64,000 nt of DNA, from positions 40,278,603-40,342,602 of the forward strand of contig CM075760.1 of assembly GCA_037974335.1 (NCBI GenBank), in the 5' to 3' direction. A model generated the notes under the pieces. The model was not told where the DNA came from. It did not search any database and saw nothing but the letters and a program-made list of their open reading frames with translations. Shown here piece after piece: positions 32,541 to 42,823 of this stretch; within the stretch, counting starts at the first letter, position 1, and every line of letters starts with the position of its first letter. A program made the position numbers and the translations under genes. Source of the stretch: Prionace glauca. Its lineage: Eukaryota > Chordata > Chondrichthyes > Carcharhiniformes > Carcharhinidae.

Positions 32541-32700
32541 GTTCTTGAGGGAAGAAATCTGCTGTCCTTACCTGGTCTGGCCTACATGTGACTCCAGAGC
32601 CACAGCAATATGGTTGACTCTCAACTGCCCTCCAAGCCTGACTGGAGAAGAGCAATTACTGGTGGCCCGCCAGTGGTACCCATGTCCCATGAATGAATAA
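32541..32700 (+). repeat. interspersed repeat ('acctggtctggcctacatgtg' family)
   Basis: The block with 'aaatctgctgtccttacctg' and 'atggttgactctcaactgc' recurs at 42515-42680 and 55790-55955. It is a dispersed non-coding repeat, probably a SINE. Confidence 0.7.
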
Positions 32701-34013
32701 GAAGATGTTAAATGGTCAAGTTACTATTTTATCATGCTGCTTAACTTAAAAGTGGACACGATTGTCACTGAATAGATTTCTTCAGTTGAAATATCATTTT
32801 AAAGTGTCATGGCTGTGCAGATAAAACATTTATAGTTTGAATAGATAGATCCCATTTTGATTACTCGGATTTACCTTAAACTGTCCCGCACGGTATTTAA
32901 AAGCAACCCAGCCGACTGCAGCCAGAGAGACTCAAAAGTGCTCTGATCTCCAAGAAAAGGGAAATTATTCAACTTGTGTTGTCCTTCTTAGCAACAACAA
33001 TCCAATGGAGGATCGCGCCAATGATTATGACATTTGGTGGATGGGTTGATGGTCAACAGGAAATACAAGCAGACTATAAGGCAGAGAATACATTTTGAAG
33101 AGTTAGTCATATTGTCCTCCATCTGGAGACAAATGTAGTTGAGTTTAGGGTATGATGGAGGATTCCCTTCACTGGTGAATCGAGAGGTTCCCATGGCAAG
33201 TGTTAGTGGGTATTCCAAATTCCATTCAAATTGCCTTCAAATTCACCAGCTCTCTGATGGCATTTGTTCCCGTGCCGCCACAGTACTAATCCGGGCATTC
33301 CAATTACTGGTCAAGTTCCATTAAATATATGCTACTGTCTGCCCGAAAACAATAGAGAGGAGACTGGGTGACTCCTGCTCCTATTTCTTATGTTCTTCTC
33401 TAATGTAACAATCAGTGACATTTGAATACCAGAACATTTTGCTTATGGAATCAGTGAATGAATTGATGGATATATCCATGGATGGGCTGGAATAAATGTT
33501 GTTCTGCATTCTCCTCTTTGTTCTCAAATGTTTCATTAATTGAAACACTTCCTTTATTTCATTTGTGTCGATTATCTTCATTATTTACAGAGTGAATTCA
33601 ATCCCCAGACTATCAGGATTCAATCTACATTATTTTTGAGTGAATTCAATCCCCAGACTGTCAGGAAATATCGACTGTCCGTCACCAGGAAATATTTCCG
33701 CTCTTCTACTGATTCTTCTACTGCTGCTAGTGAATGTTCATCTCAAGGACGAAAAGAGGAAATATGAATAGTATGTCGATGGAGGGTTGTAATGTCTGGA
33801 CCATATCGTTTTTTCATGTACAACAACTCACTCAGTATATCTTCGCCCAAATTAGTGAAGCTAACAGATGAAAAACAGTGATGTGGCAATGTGACTACTG
33901 GGTAGCTGACATTGTTTAATGACCTTCCAAACCAGAGTTATAATCAATAAAAATTAAAGAATCATTGTCATTACAAATCACCATACACTCCAGTTAGATA
34001 TCAGCAGTTTCTG
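32701..34013. other. no gene recognised; one short direct repeat
   Basis: The only structure I pick out is a direct repeat with the core 'gtgaattcaatccccagact' at about 33592 and 33641, spaced 49 bp. No coding signal was found. Confidence 0.4.
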
Positions 34014-34130
34014 TGAGTATGGAACCCCGACAATGCAGAGAGAACTCATTCGGCCCATCTATCCTGCACCTGATCCCACCCCGGCCCTATCCCCGTAACC
34101 CCATGTATTTACCGTCCAAATCACCTTGTG
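34014..34130 (-). mobile_element. SINE piece, antisense
   Basis: 'attcggcccatctatcctgc' and 'ccccgtaaccccatgtattt' are the antisense tail part of the tRNA-SINE. The head is missing. Confidence 0.6.
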
Positions 34131-34519
34131 TTGTGTGTGTGAGAGAGAATGAGAGAGACTGTGTTTGGTGTGAATAGCTCCCTCTCTGCTTCAGATCCAC
34201 TGTCATCAGCAACTTCTCAAACAAACTTTTGACACATGCCCTTGTAAACTAACATCTCATCTACCATTCCTCACTAAAGCCCTTGAATGTTTTACCTTCC
34301 ACATATTATAAATTGTTTTATCTTTCTAATCGTCTATAGCAAAATTTGTTTTTATTCACAATCTGTGGCCTTTATTCACTTGTAAACCATCAGAAATGGT
34401 CCCTCATGTAATATCCAAGGAAGACCTGACCAGCACAACAGCAATGTGGTTCAGTGAAAGAAACGACTGTAACAATCACAAGGCCTGGGACTACTATAAA
34501 AAATATTTGATAATTTCCA

Positions 34520-34935
34520 TTTTTAGAAGAATGAGGGGAGATCTCATTGAGACGTATAAGATGATGAATGGGATGGATAGGATAGAGGTGGAGAGACTGT
34601 TCCCGCTCAAAAAAGACAATAGGACTAGGGGGCACAGCCTCAAGATAAAGGGGGGGGGGCGGTTTAGAACAGAGTTGAGGAGGAACTTCTTCACTCAAAG
34701 GGTGGTGAATCTCTGGAATTCTCTGCCCGTTGAAGTGGTGGAGGCTGCCTCGCTAAATATTTTTAAGAAACGGGTTGATGGGTTTTTGATAAGAGAAGGG
34801 ATTAAGGGTTATGGGGAGAGGGCGGGAAGGTGGAGCTGAGTCACGACAGATCAGCCATGATCTTATTGAATGGCGGGGCAGGCTCGAAGGGCCAGATGGC
34901 CTACTCCTGCTCCTATTTCTTATGTTCTTATGTTA
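34520..34935 (+). mobile_element. young CR1 LINE 3' fragment
   Basis: Open from ~34396 to 34839, with RRMRGDLIETYKMMNGMDR and FFTQRVVNLWNSLPVEVVE, then a 3' UTR ending 'ttcttatgttcttatg'. It is almost identical to the antisense copy at 8822-9330, implying recent spread. It is 5'-truncated. Confidence 0.85.
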
Positions 34936-35537
34936 TGTTCTTCAGTCTGAACTTTATTGACACTCCCACGTGGTGAGCTTTTGGACAATTTTATGATGCT
35001 TAGCGTAAATGCGTAAATGTGTTGTGAGAATGCAGGTTCTCTGGTGTGGATGACTGATGGCCTCTGCCGGGATCATCTATACTGTATGGAAATAACTTTT
35101 GTGAGGAACTATATGTTACAGGTGACTTTTACTTCAGTTATGTGAATACATTCAACAGTATATGACTATCATTGCCATTCCGATTGCCTTCTGTTCTAAT
35201 GTCACTGAGCTATGCTGGCTTCAGCATCATAGCTATAATATTTCTTAGGTAATTCTTGATCATGAGTATTCCACATGATAAGCATGTCTTATATTTGCGC
35301 AAGTATTAACTAATTAATTCTAAGCTATGTTAGGCTGCACGGATCACTGCCTCTCTACGGTCTCGCAACATCCTAAACCCCTCTCTGAATGAGTATGGAA
35401 AGTTACTACTTAATCTGTTTGTTTAACGAACTGTGAATAATTGTGGAAGTTAATTGCCTCCCTATAGATTTCCAACAGTATAAATGTGTGTTTATTTGAC
35501 CTTGTCATAGAGAATCCTTCACTGTTTCTCATACAGA
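34936..35537. other. 5' flank of receptor gene 2
   Basis: No gene or repeat was identified; it should contain the receptor gene 2 promoter. Confidence 0.35.
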
Positions 35538-35607
35538 ATGCATGGGCAAATCAGTGGTGTAATTTATGGCATTTACTATCCAATTATCGCTGCCACTGGG
35601 GTTCCGG
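35538..35607 (+). CDS. GPR139-like: GPR139-like receptor gene 2, exon 1
   Basis: A 70-nt exon: ATG, MHGQISGVIYGIYYP, then ...AATGVP plus one base and a consensus GTAAGT donor. It encodes the short N-terminus and the start of helix 1. Same length, phase and MHG start as gene 1. Confidence 0.85.
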
Positions 35608-36484
35608 GTAAGTCATTCTACTAAGTGATTAATTCCACATGCCGCTGTTTTATGGAGTTATTGCTGAACATGGCAACAAAGAACATGATATAATCTTTTC
35701 CATTTATCTTCTAAAACCTTATTTGCTCAGTGGTAGCCTATCATTTCATCATTTAATTATATTTTTATTTAGACTCAAGACTTACTCATTAAGTCTCTGA
35801 CACATTCAATACTTTGTGGTTGTACTTGCCAGCATGCGTATAAGGAATAGAGGCTCTTCATGTCTTTGAAACCTATAGTTGCTGTGAGAATACGTTTGCA
35901 GGAATACAAACTTTGGGCAATGTTCCACTATGAGTGGACACAACATCCTAGTATATATTCTGTCACGCCTGCTGAGAATTCTCTTTCAACGAGGTCGCCT
36001 TTTACTCTTTGAAACTCCAGTCGATATATAATTTTTCGCTTCTCATCATGGAACAATTAATATGATTGCTCAGCAGAATGAAAACTGCTGTTTCCAAGCC
36101 AGCAGGATTTCTAAAGCAAACCATCTGAAGCTCCTTAAATTGTATTAACTTGACACATCCTACCTACCGAAAACATTCCCGTGGAATTCTAACAAGTCAA
36201 ACTGAATCCTTATCACATTATACAGTTTAACAACTGTAACTGATATGTAAACATTACTTACAGACTACGTCGTTTGTGGAATACATGATACAAAGGTTGA
36301 ATGCCAAATTTCGGACACAACCTGGGGATCTTCAGCCTTTCAAGTCCTTAGCTTTGTAAATATTGCCCTGAATCACATTGCCTTTCTGCCTCATTCTGCA
36401 CCCCACATGCTTTCCTTAAGCGTATTTCGTCGTCCAGTTATTCAGCACTTAACATAATTAATACCTGCTCATGTTATAGATATA
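35608..36484. other. intron of receptor gene 2
   Basis: The first half of the 1,799-bp intron (35608-37406). No feature was recognised before the CR1 insertion. Confidence 0.5.
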
Positions 36485-37148
36485 TAGATGATCTGGAGGA
36501 GGGAACCGAGTGTAGGGTGTCGAAATTTGGTGATGACACCAAGATTGGAGGAAAGACCAATTGTGCGGAGGGTGTGGAGAGTCTACAGAAGGATCTAGAT
36601 ATGCTGGGCGCATGGGCCAGGAAATGGCAAATGGAATTTAATGTTGGCAAGTGCGAGGTGGTCCACTTTGGTAGGAAGAAAGATAGGAAGGACTATTGCT
36701 TACGTGGCGAAAAACTGCGGCAGGCGACGGTGCAGAGGGACCTCGGGGTCCTTGTGCATGAGTCGCAAAAACCCAGCTTGCAGGTGCAGCAGGTGATCAG
36801 GAAGGCGAATGGGATGCTGGCCTTCATAGCGAAGGGGATTGAATATAAAAGTAGGGAGGTCTTGCTGCGGCTGTATATGGCATTGGTGAGGCCGCAGCTG
36901 GAGTACTGTGTGCAGTTTTGGGCGCTGTACTTAGGTAAGGATATTTTGGCCTTGGAGGGAGTGCTCGCTAAATATTTTTAAGACGCGGGTTAATGGGTTT
37001 TTGATAAGAGAGGGGATTAAGGGTTATGGGGAGAGGGCGGGAATGTGGAACTGAGCCAAGACAGATCAGCCATGATCTTATTGAATGGCGGGGCAGGCTC
37101 GAAGGGCTAGATGGCCTACTCCTGCTCCTATTTCTTATGTTCTTATGT
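36485..37148 (+). mobile_element. CR1 LINE fragment with internal deletion, in receptor intron
   Basis: 36517-36960 encodes the stretch after the RT active site (SKFGDDTKIGG, VGKCEVVHFGRKK, YMALVRPQLEYC). Near 36963 the sequence jumps straight to the last ~180 bp of the element ('gctaaatatttttaagacg' to 'ttcttatgttcttatg'), so the ORF2 C-terminus has been deleted. Confidence 0.85.
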
Positions 37149-37406
37149 TGTTAGATGTCAGATTGTGCTGCAACACTTTCCTGTTGAGAGACTTGGGAAA
37201 CAGTTTGCCTCAAAGGTGCGAAATATTTGAAGGTTGCCCTTGTAGCTCTTTCTGAAACACAATTGACACTGAGAAAAAAACAAGAACAGCCATCTCTTCT
37301 AACGAAAGTGAAATGGCAAAAATGTCCAGATAGGTCTGTCACACCCAAGTGCTTATTAGGAATTTGTTGAATAACTTCACAACTTTAATTTACCTTTTCC
37401 TCTCAG

Positions 37407-38314
37407 TTAACGTGGTGGCGATTGTGATTCTGTCCCGAGGAAGGTGTGATCTCTCCAAATGCATTACTCGGTATCTAATTGCCATGGCAGTGACGGATCT
37501 CCTTGTCGTTGTCATTGCTGTGATATTCAATCGGATTATTGGCATTTATTTTCCAGTAAGTTTTATGTCATTGACTCCAGCCTGCACTCTGAGTTCTGTG
37601 ATAATATATGCAATCATGGAGTGCTCTGTTTGGCTAACCTTATTTTTCACCTTTGATCGTTATGTAGCCATTTGCTGCCAGAAATTGCGGACAAACTATT
37701 GCACTGTAAAAACAGCCGATGTGGTGATAGGGACGGTTTGTGTGTTGAACTGTTTGAAAAGGATTCCGTCGTACTTTATATATGAACCAGTCTATATAGT
37801 GAACAATGTGCCTTGGTTTTGTAAGATAAAATCAATCTACTACACTTCCTTCTCGTGGGCAGTCTATGACTGGTTTGCACGTGTATTAAATCCTTTTCTA
37901 CCATTCCTTCTGATTTTGTTGTTTAATGCACTGACCGTGAGACACATCCTGGCGGCCAATAGATCCCGCCGGAGACTCCGGACTAACAGCAGTGGAGAGA
38001 ATCAAAGTGATCCAGAAGTGAAGAACAGGAAGAAGTCTATTGTTTTACTTTTCACCATCTCGGGAAGCTTTATTCTTTTGTGGATGACATACATTGTGGA
38101 TTTCCTGTATATGAAAATTACAAATGAATCTTATTTCTCAGGAACCAATTTCAACGACCCCAAATTCATTCGCCAGGAAAGTGGAAACATGCTTCAGCTG
38201 CTGAGCTGTTGCACTAACACGTGTATTTATGCAGTGACACAGAGGAAATTCAGAGAGGAGTTGAAAAATGCAGGAAAATATCTTGGCAATCTCGTCGTAA
38301 AAATAGTAAAGTAG
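37407..38314 (+). CDS. GPR139-like: GPR139-like receptor gene 2, exon 2
   Basis: The acceptor 'ctctcag' is followed by TT AAC GTG, joining in phase with exon 1 to give GVPVNVVAIVILSRG; the full protein is 325 residues. It is a class A GPCR of the GPR139/GPR142 type at the cell surface. Helices visible: VVAIVIL (TM1), MAVTDLLVVV (TM2), WLTLFFTFDRYVAICC with intact DRY (TM3), VVIGTVCVLNC (TM4), LPFLLILLFNALTV (TM5), LLFTISGSFILLWM (TM6) and QLLSCCTNTCIYAV (TM7). The usual NPxxY is NTCIY here, so the kinked proline of helix 7 is missing while the rest, including RKFREELKN, is kept. No frame break is seen. It is clearly a paralogue of gene 1 and shares its intron. Signalling consequences of the NPxxY change are not predictable from sequence alone. 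Confidence 0.88.
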
Positions 38315-38827
38315 AAATTTCAAAAGGTTTGATTTAAGTTTAAACGGAAATGTATCTTGTTATCTCTGGCTATTTCTCCTTGACATGTGAGGTGAAATTC
38401 ATCTTAGGCAGCTCTGTAAAACAAAACACCATTTTCATTTCTGTTCCATTCAGATGCCATGTAAGAAATTTAGTAATGTGAATGAACAGAATCACTGGAT
38501 GGCCAATTAGCTTTTAACAAAAGAAATACATTTATATAACATGAATAGATTGACAATAACACTATCCTCCTTCATTCCACTCAAGTCCTGCTGCAATGAA
38601 CACACAAACACAGTGAGGGCGCTCCCTCTTGTGGCAAGATGAGGTAAATGGTTTCTGTCTGTGACATCACTGAATCCCCAGATTACTGAAGGGTTATGTT
38701 GAAGCATAGAAAAGTTGGAGGATTGTGCTGCTGTATTTTTCTTATTCCTATTATATTTATTGTAATGCCGACAAACCTATTCACAGAATTGATACCAATC
38801 TCAGAAACAGCTGCAAGTGAACTCGGG
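38315..38827. other. 3' flank of receptor gene 2
   Basis: No further gene was recognised. The stretch 'cacagtgagggcgctccctc' at 38610 is a weak insulator-like match only. Confidence 0.35.
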
Positions 38828-39090
38828 CACACACACACATTCACAGACATACACTCTCAGACAGGCCCAGGCAAACTCGCACACACGCGCAAGCACACTC
38901 ACAGGCATACAATCTCAGGTAAACACATGCAAACATCCACACACACATTCTGAGACATACACTTTCAGTCAGACACAGGCAAACGCGTAGATACCCACAA
39001 ACAGACATGCAATCACAGACATGCAGACAACGTAAAACACGGAGACTTACACAAATGCACACACACTCAAACACAAACACTGTCACACAG
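38828..39090. repeat. CA-rich simple repeat
   Basis: Imperfect CACACA/ACATACA sequence. Long open frames through it are low-complexity artefacts. Confidence 0.9.
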
Positions 39091-39639
39091 AATCTCCCAA
39101 GCACGGTGAGAGGCTGAGATCGCGCAGGGTTGATTTCAATTTCAATATAAATAACCAGCTGGGTACTAAATTAATAACAGAAGCAAATCTAAAGCTCGGT
39201 TTTCTTGCCAAATGAGAAACTATACAAATATACCCGAGAGTGGGAGTGGAATTGATGATTTGTTGGCTGTCGCATCTCCCTGAACAAAATATTAAATCTG
39301 ACAGATTATAAAGTTTGAATTCTAGCGTGTACAAAACGGAGGCAAGATTATGCTGAAAATAACCAGAATGACTGCTCGTACCTGTCGAATGAGAAAAAAA
39401 AGTTAACATGACCTTTCACCTGAACTGAAAAAAACATAAAGAAGTTGGAAGGAAATACCAAGGCCAATAAACGCTGCAAAGGGTACAGAACAAAATGATA
39501 TAATGGCACACTGATAGGATAGGATGGCAGGCAGAAGCACTAAATAAAAAAAGCAACAACGGTACATGTTGGATGTAAAAACGTGGAAATGGAATAAGAA
39601 CTACTGTATATCATCTGAAACATAAAACAGACGCAATAG
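39091..39639. other. no recognised feature
   Basis: I looked for a V exon on both strands and saw none. Confidence 0.35.
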
Positions 39640-39840
39640 GATGAACACAAACACGCACACACATACGTACACACAAACGAATGTACAAGCGCACACATGC
39701 ACATACAGAAAAACACACAAAACAAACGCACATGCAGAAACTCGCCCAAGTACAAGCACACACACACACACATACATAAACACAAGCAGATACAAACATA
39801 TGCAAACACACCGCACAAACACACACACACAAATTCACGT
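39640..39840. repeat. CA-rich simple repeat
   Basis: Imperfect ACACACA/CATACATA repeats. Non-coding. Confidence 0.9.
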
Positions 39841-39957
39841 TGCAAAGTTGTAGATGGGGTGAGGCAAGATTACAATCTATCATTGCTGAAATCAGCATTG
39901 ATTTCCTGATTGTTGGCGACACACTGACGTTCCTGGACAAAACCTCACTGTAAGGTA

Positions 39958-39971
39958 CCACCAGAGGGTGC
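39958..39971 (+). promoter_or_regulatory. CTCF-like motif (unit A edge)
   Basis: CCACCAGAGGGTGC fits the CTCF core (CCASYAGRKGGCRS) except for one base. It is kept at 53152-53165 in unit B. Confidence 0.35.
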
Positions 39972-40702
39972 TCTCGCACCGATAAACAGAAAGAATAATT
40001 CACTCTCCACAGAGAGAATCACAGATGCCTTCCTAAAATATCAGAGCAAAACACAACCTCGACAAGAGATAAGGAACATTTGAGAAATTGTATTAGTTTA
40101 TTTCAACTGGCAGTTGGACTATCGCTGATGTTCTTAAATTTATTTGATCTACTTAGTTCAGTAATTGTCATTTGATCCAGTCCCCGTGTCTGTCTAATAT
40201 TCAGCAATTCAATCCCAATCAGGTTTACAAGCCATTTTCCAGCGACCTATTTTCTGTGTTTCTTTGGCCCGATGAGAGTGTTGCCGCTTCGGAGGAAGTG
40301 TATCCACAATGAAGAGATTTCACAAGGAAGTGACTGTGATCTCTAAAATAAACATTGAGAATAGAATTCTCCCAATGACCAGTGAGCTACAGAATGTTTC
40401 CTTCAGGCTGGAATGTTCTTGTTACTATGAGCAAGCCGGAATCTGCAGCTGCTGTGTCTATCGAGGTGCTGAAAGCAGCCCGGCTCGAGGTGTTTCCTTG
40501 AATATCGATCACCACTGAGTGATCTCACAGACTCAAAGAGGCACCATGACTGAAAAACTTGGGTGAAGGCTGATCCCAGGTTAATGAGGATTCTTGCCCG
40601 GCTGACAGTTACATTGTGGCTGCATCTGCCCACGATTCTGTGCAACCCACAGCAGACACGGTTTCAAGGCAGTTTTTGTACATCAGTCTGACTGATTTCC
40701 AT

Positions 40703-41016
40703 GACGATGAGACTGAAAGCGCTGTGATACACGGCAGCGTCAGTCAGCTGCAGACTAGAGACAGTCAAACTGGTGAATTTACTCGATGTCTGAAGCTCTC
40801 CAGAAAAACGGCTTTTAGCAAAATCTGTTATATCTTCAACAAATATCGAATTTTCCCTCAATATAAATAGATGCTGTTTCTCTGAGTGTTGCCTGTACCA
40901 GGATGAAACGTAGTTGATCATTGTAATATCATAGGTACAGGTTAAACTCAATGTTTCTTCTTCCGTCTTTCATCCTGAGGATAGCGACAGAGTGACAGAA
41001 TCTCCATGACTCAGAT
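40703..41016 (-). pseudogene. V4: TCR variable pseudogene (unit A)
   Basis: The minus-strand V exon (41016 to 40710, 307 nt) follows a 'gtttatcag' acceptor. It reads LSHGDSVTLSLSSG, an in-frame TGA, KTEEETLSLTCTY, SSWYRQHSEKQ, RFSGELQTSSKF and DAAVYHSAFS. Cys104 is Ser (AGC) here. The heptamer is degraded to CATCGTC, although a good ACAAAAACT nonamer lies 23 bp on. No leader exon was found. It resembles V1 (similar FR3 and CAF ending). Its duplicate V11 keeps the Cys but shares the TGA, so the stop came before the duplication and the Cys loss after. Confidence 0.82.
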
Positions 41017-41669
41017 CTGATAAACCTGCTCAAACAGAAATAAATCAGACCGATTGAATACTTAAAATTTCATTTTAAATCACGTTTGTAAAATTAAAGT
41101 AAATATGAAATGTGTTCGGTTCACAATTACTTGTTCTGAATATTCTCCAAACAGCCCAAATGTTGAGCATTTCCTTTGCCTGTTCTGTAAAACAGGAATT
41201 GGATATTTGAAAACATCCGTTTCAAACTTCACCCTGTATATTTTGCCTCGGGATGCTCTCACTGCATTTCCCTGTGCCCGCGGTGGTGCTGTGGGGTTAG
41301 TAGCTTGTGAGCCGGCAGCCAGTGAATGGATTCACCCCGAGCTGGGTTCAGTCAGTGTTCTGATAGGGAGAATGGTTTCCGAGTTAGACACGTGGGGCGA
41401 GATTGGTAACCGGAAACATGGGGTTACCGATGGGGTTTATTTATTCCGGTTTCAATTCTCCATCTCTGATTCCAGTAGAATCGACATCCGTGAGCGGATA
41501 AAGCTCGAGTCTCAGCTTCTTTCATCAGCTCGACAGAGAGACGCCACAGTTACAACTGGAGCTGGTTTTTGGCTCCTTGTTATTTCGTGTGAATATTATA
41601 TACATATCCTAATTCTAAACTGAAGTCCTTGGAAAATTGCTTGAGCAGGAATTTCATATGATCTGAAAA

Positions 41670-42002
41670 ATGTTCCGAATTTACAGATTCTCTTTGCTGC
41701 TTTTCATTCTGATCTTCACGGGAGTGACTGGAGCAGATGAGGTGATGCAGCTCCCTCGGTGGGAGGTTGTCAGCGAAGAGGAAACCATATCCATCAACTG
41801 CACCACCACCTCTGCGTTTAACAGATTGCATTGGTACAGACAGTCCCCGAATCAGCCACCCCAGCATCTGGTGACGGCCAGAAGAGAAACCGATCAAAGC
41901 GAGAGGATCACTGCCTCAATCGGGGAAGGCTACAAATTCAGTGCCCTGACTGTGAGAGACGCCAGAGTTACAGACACCGCCACCTATCTCTGTGCCGTGA
42001 GC
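41670..42002 (+). CDS. V5: TCR variable segment with intronless leader (unit A)
   Basis: One open exon of 111 codons contains both the signal peptide (MFRIYRFSLLLFILIFTGVT) and the V domain: DEVMQLPRWEVVSEEETISI, C23 in NCTTTS, HWYRQSPNQPPQ, KFSALTVRD and DTATYLCAVS, running straight to a 23-RSS. Other V genes here split their leader by a phase-1 intron after a ...G/A codon. V5 shows the expected spliced junction (gca g|at gag) with no intron at all. The domain looks structurally complete (C23, W41, C104). TRAV/TRDV class is likely; a link to the shark NAR-TCR V family was considered but is not separable by eye. The duplicate V12 is also intact. Confidence 0.88.
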
Positions 42003-42041
42003 CACAGTGTAACAAACACAGGGGGGTCCCATACAAAAACC
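42003..42041 (+). promoter_or_regulatory. V5 23-bp recombination signal
   Basis: CACAGTG (42003-42009), 23-bp spacer, ACAAAAACC (42033-42041). Identical in the V12 copy at 55278-55316. Confidence 0.93.
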
Positions 42042-42514
42042 TGCATCGACTGTGAGATCCACTCTGTGTGTCTGCAATGTCGGCAGAGTGAGTGATGGGA
42101 TTATTTTAAAATAGTCAAAAAAGGAAATGAGCGCAACTGAAAATAAAATATAGAATCTAATTATTAAAATTCCGTCAGAAATGAAGAGAGTTGAAAACAG
42201 AAATGGTGAAGAGGAAAGAGGGAGCATGTAACCTAAACTGAGTGATTGGAAAACAGGACAGAGGAAGTTTCAGTTATTGTCGGAGGAGTGGACAGAAAAT
42301 GAGGAAGTTGTTGAAATAGAGATCGAGATTGAAAAGTACCGAGTGTAATAGACAGAGTAAAAATCAAGTGATATGATAAATAAAGAGGGGGTGGCTCCGT
42401 GATATTATCGCGAAACTATTAATCCAGAAACTCAGTTCGTGTTGGGGAGAGCCGGAATTCAGAATTTACTGATGACCATGAAACCATTGTCTGAAAACTC
42501 ATCTGATTCACTCA
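42042..42514. other. downstream of V5; no D or J found
   Basis: I looked for a 12-bp RSS and an FGxG J motif and saw neither. No repeat was recognised. Confidence 0.4.
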
Positions 42515-42685
42515 TGTCCTTTCGGGAAGGAAATCTGCCGCCCTTACCTGGTCTGGTCTACATGTGATTCCAGAGCCACAGCAATGTGGTTGACTCTCAA
42601 CTGCTCTCGAAGGGCAAATAAGGATGGGCGATAAATGCTGGCCAGCCAGCGACGGCTAAGTCCCACTGGTAACTAATGTTTAGTA
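42515..42685 (+). repeat. interspersed repeat ('acctggtctggtctacatgtg' family)
   Basis: Same family as 32541-32700; also present at 55790-55960 in unit B. Non-coding. Confidence 0.75.
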
Positions 42686-42809
42686 TTTACGAGATATTTA
42701 AACGGCTGAATTTTCTGAAACATATCTCCTAAAACCCGGGCACTGGAAGCTGCCCCATTGATAAATTTGTACTTTGCTCGTTATCCCAACATTGAAAGTT
42801 TCTGAACTT

Positions 42810-42823
42810 CCGTCAGGGGGCGC
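42810..42823 (+). promoter_or_regulatory. CTCF-like motif
   Basis: CCGTCAGGGGGCGC matches the CTCF core at all but one position. The unit B copy (56083-56095) has lost one G. Confidence 0.35.

Noticed and set aside
38841-39828. Cys/Val- and Thr/His-rich open frames
   Set aside because: They are translations of CA/TG simple repeats.
41670-42002. Assignment of V5/V12 to the shark NAR-TCR V family
   Set aside because: FR1 and FR3 lengths and a few identities fit NAR V, but ordinary TRAV segments fit as well, CDR2 is not clearly deleted, and no NAR D/J cluster was seen downstream.
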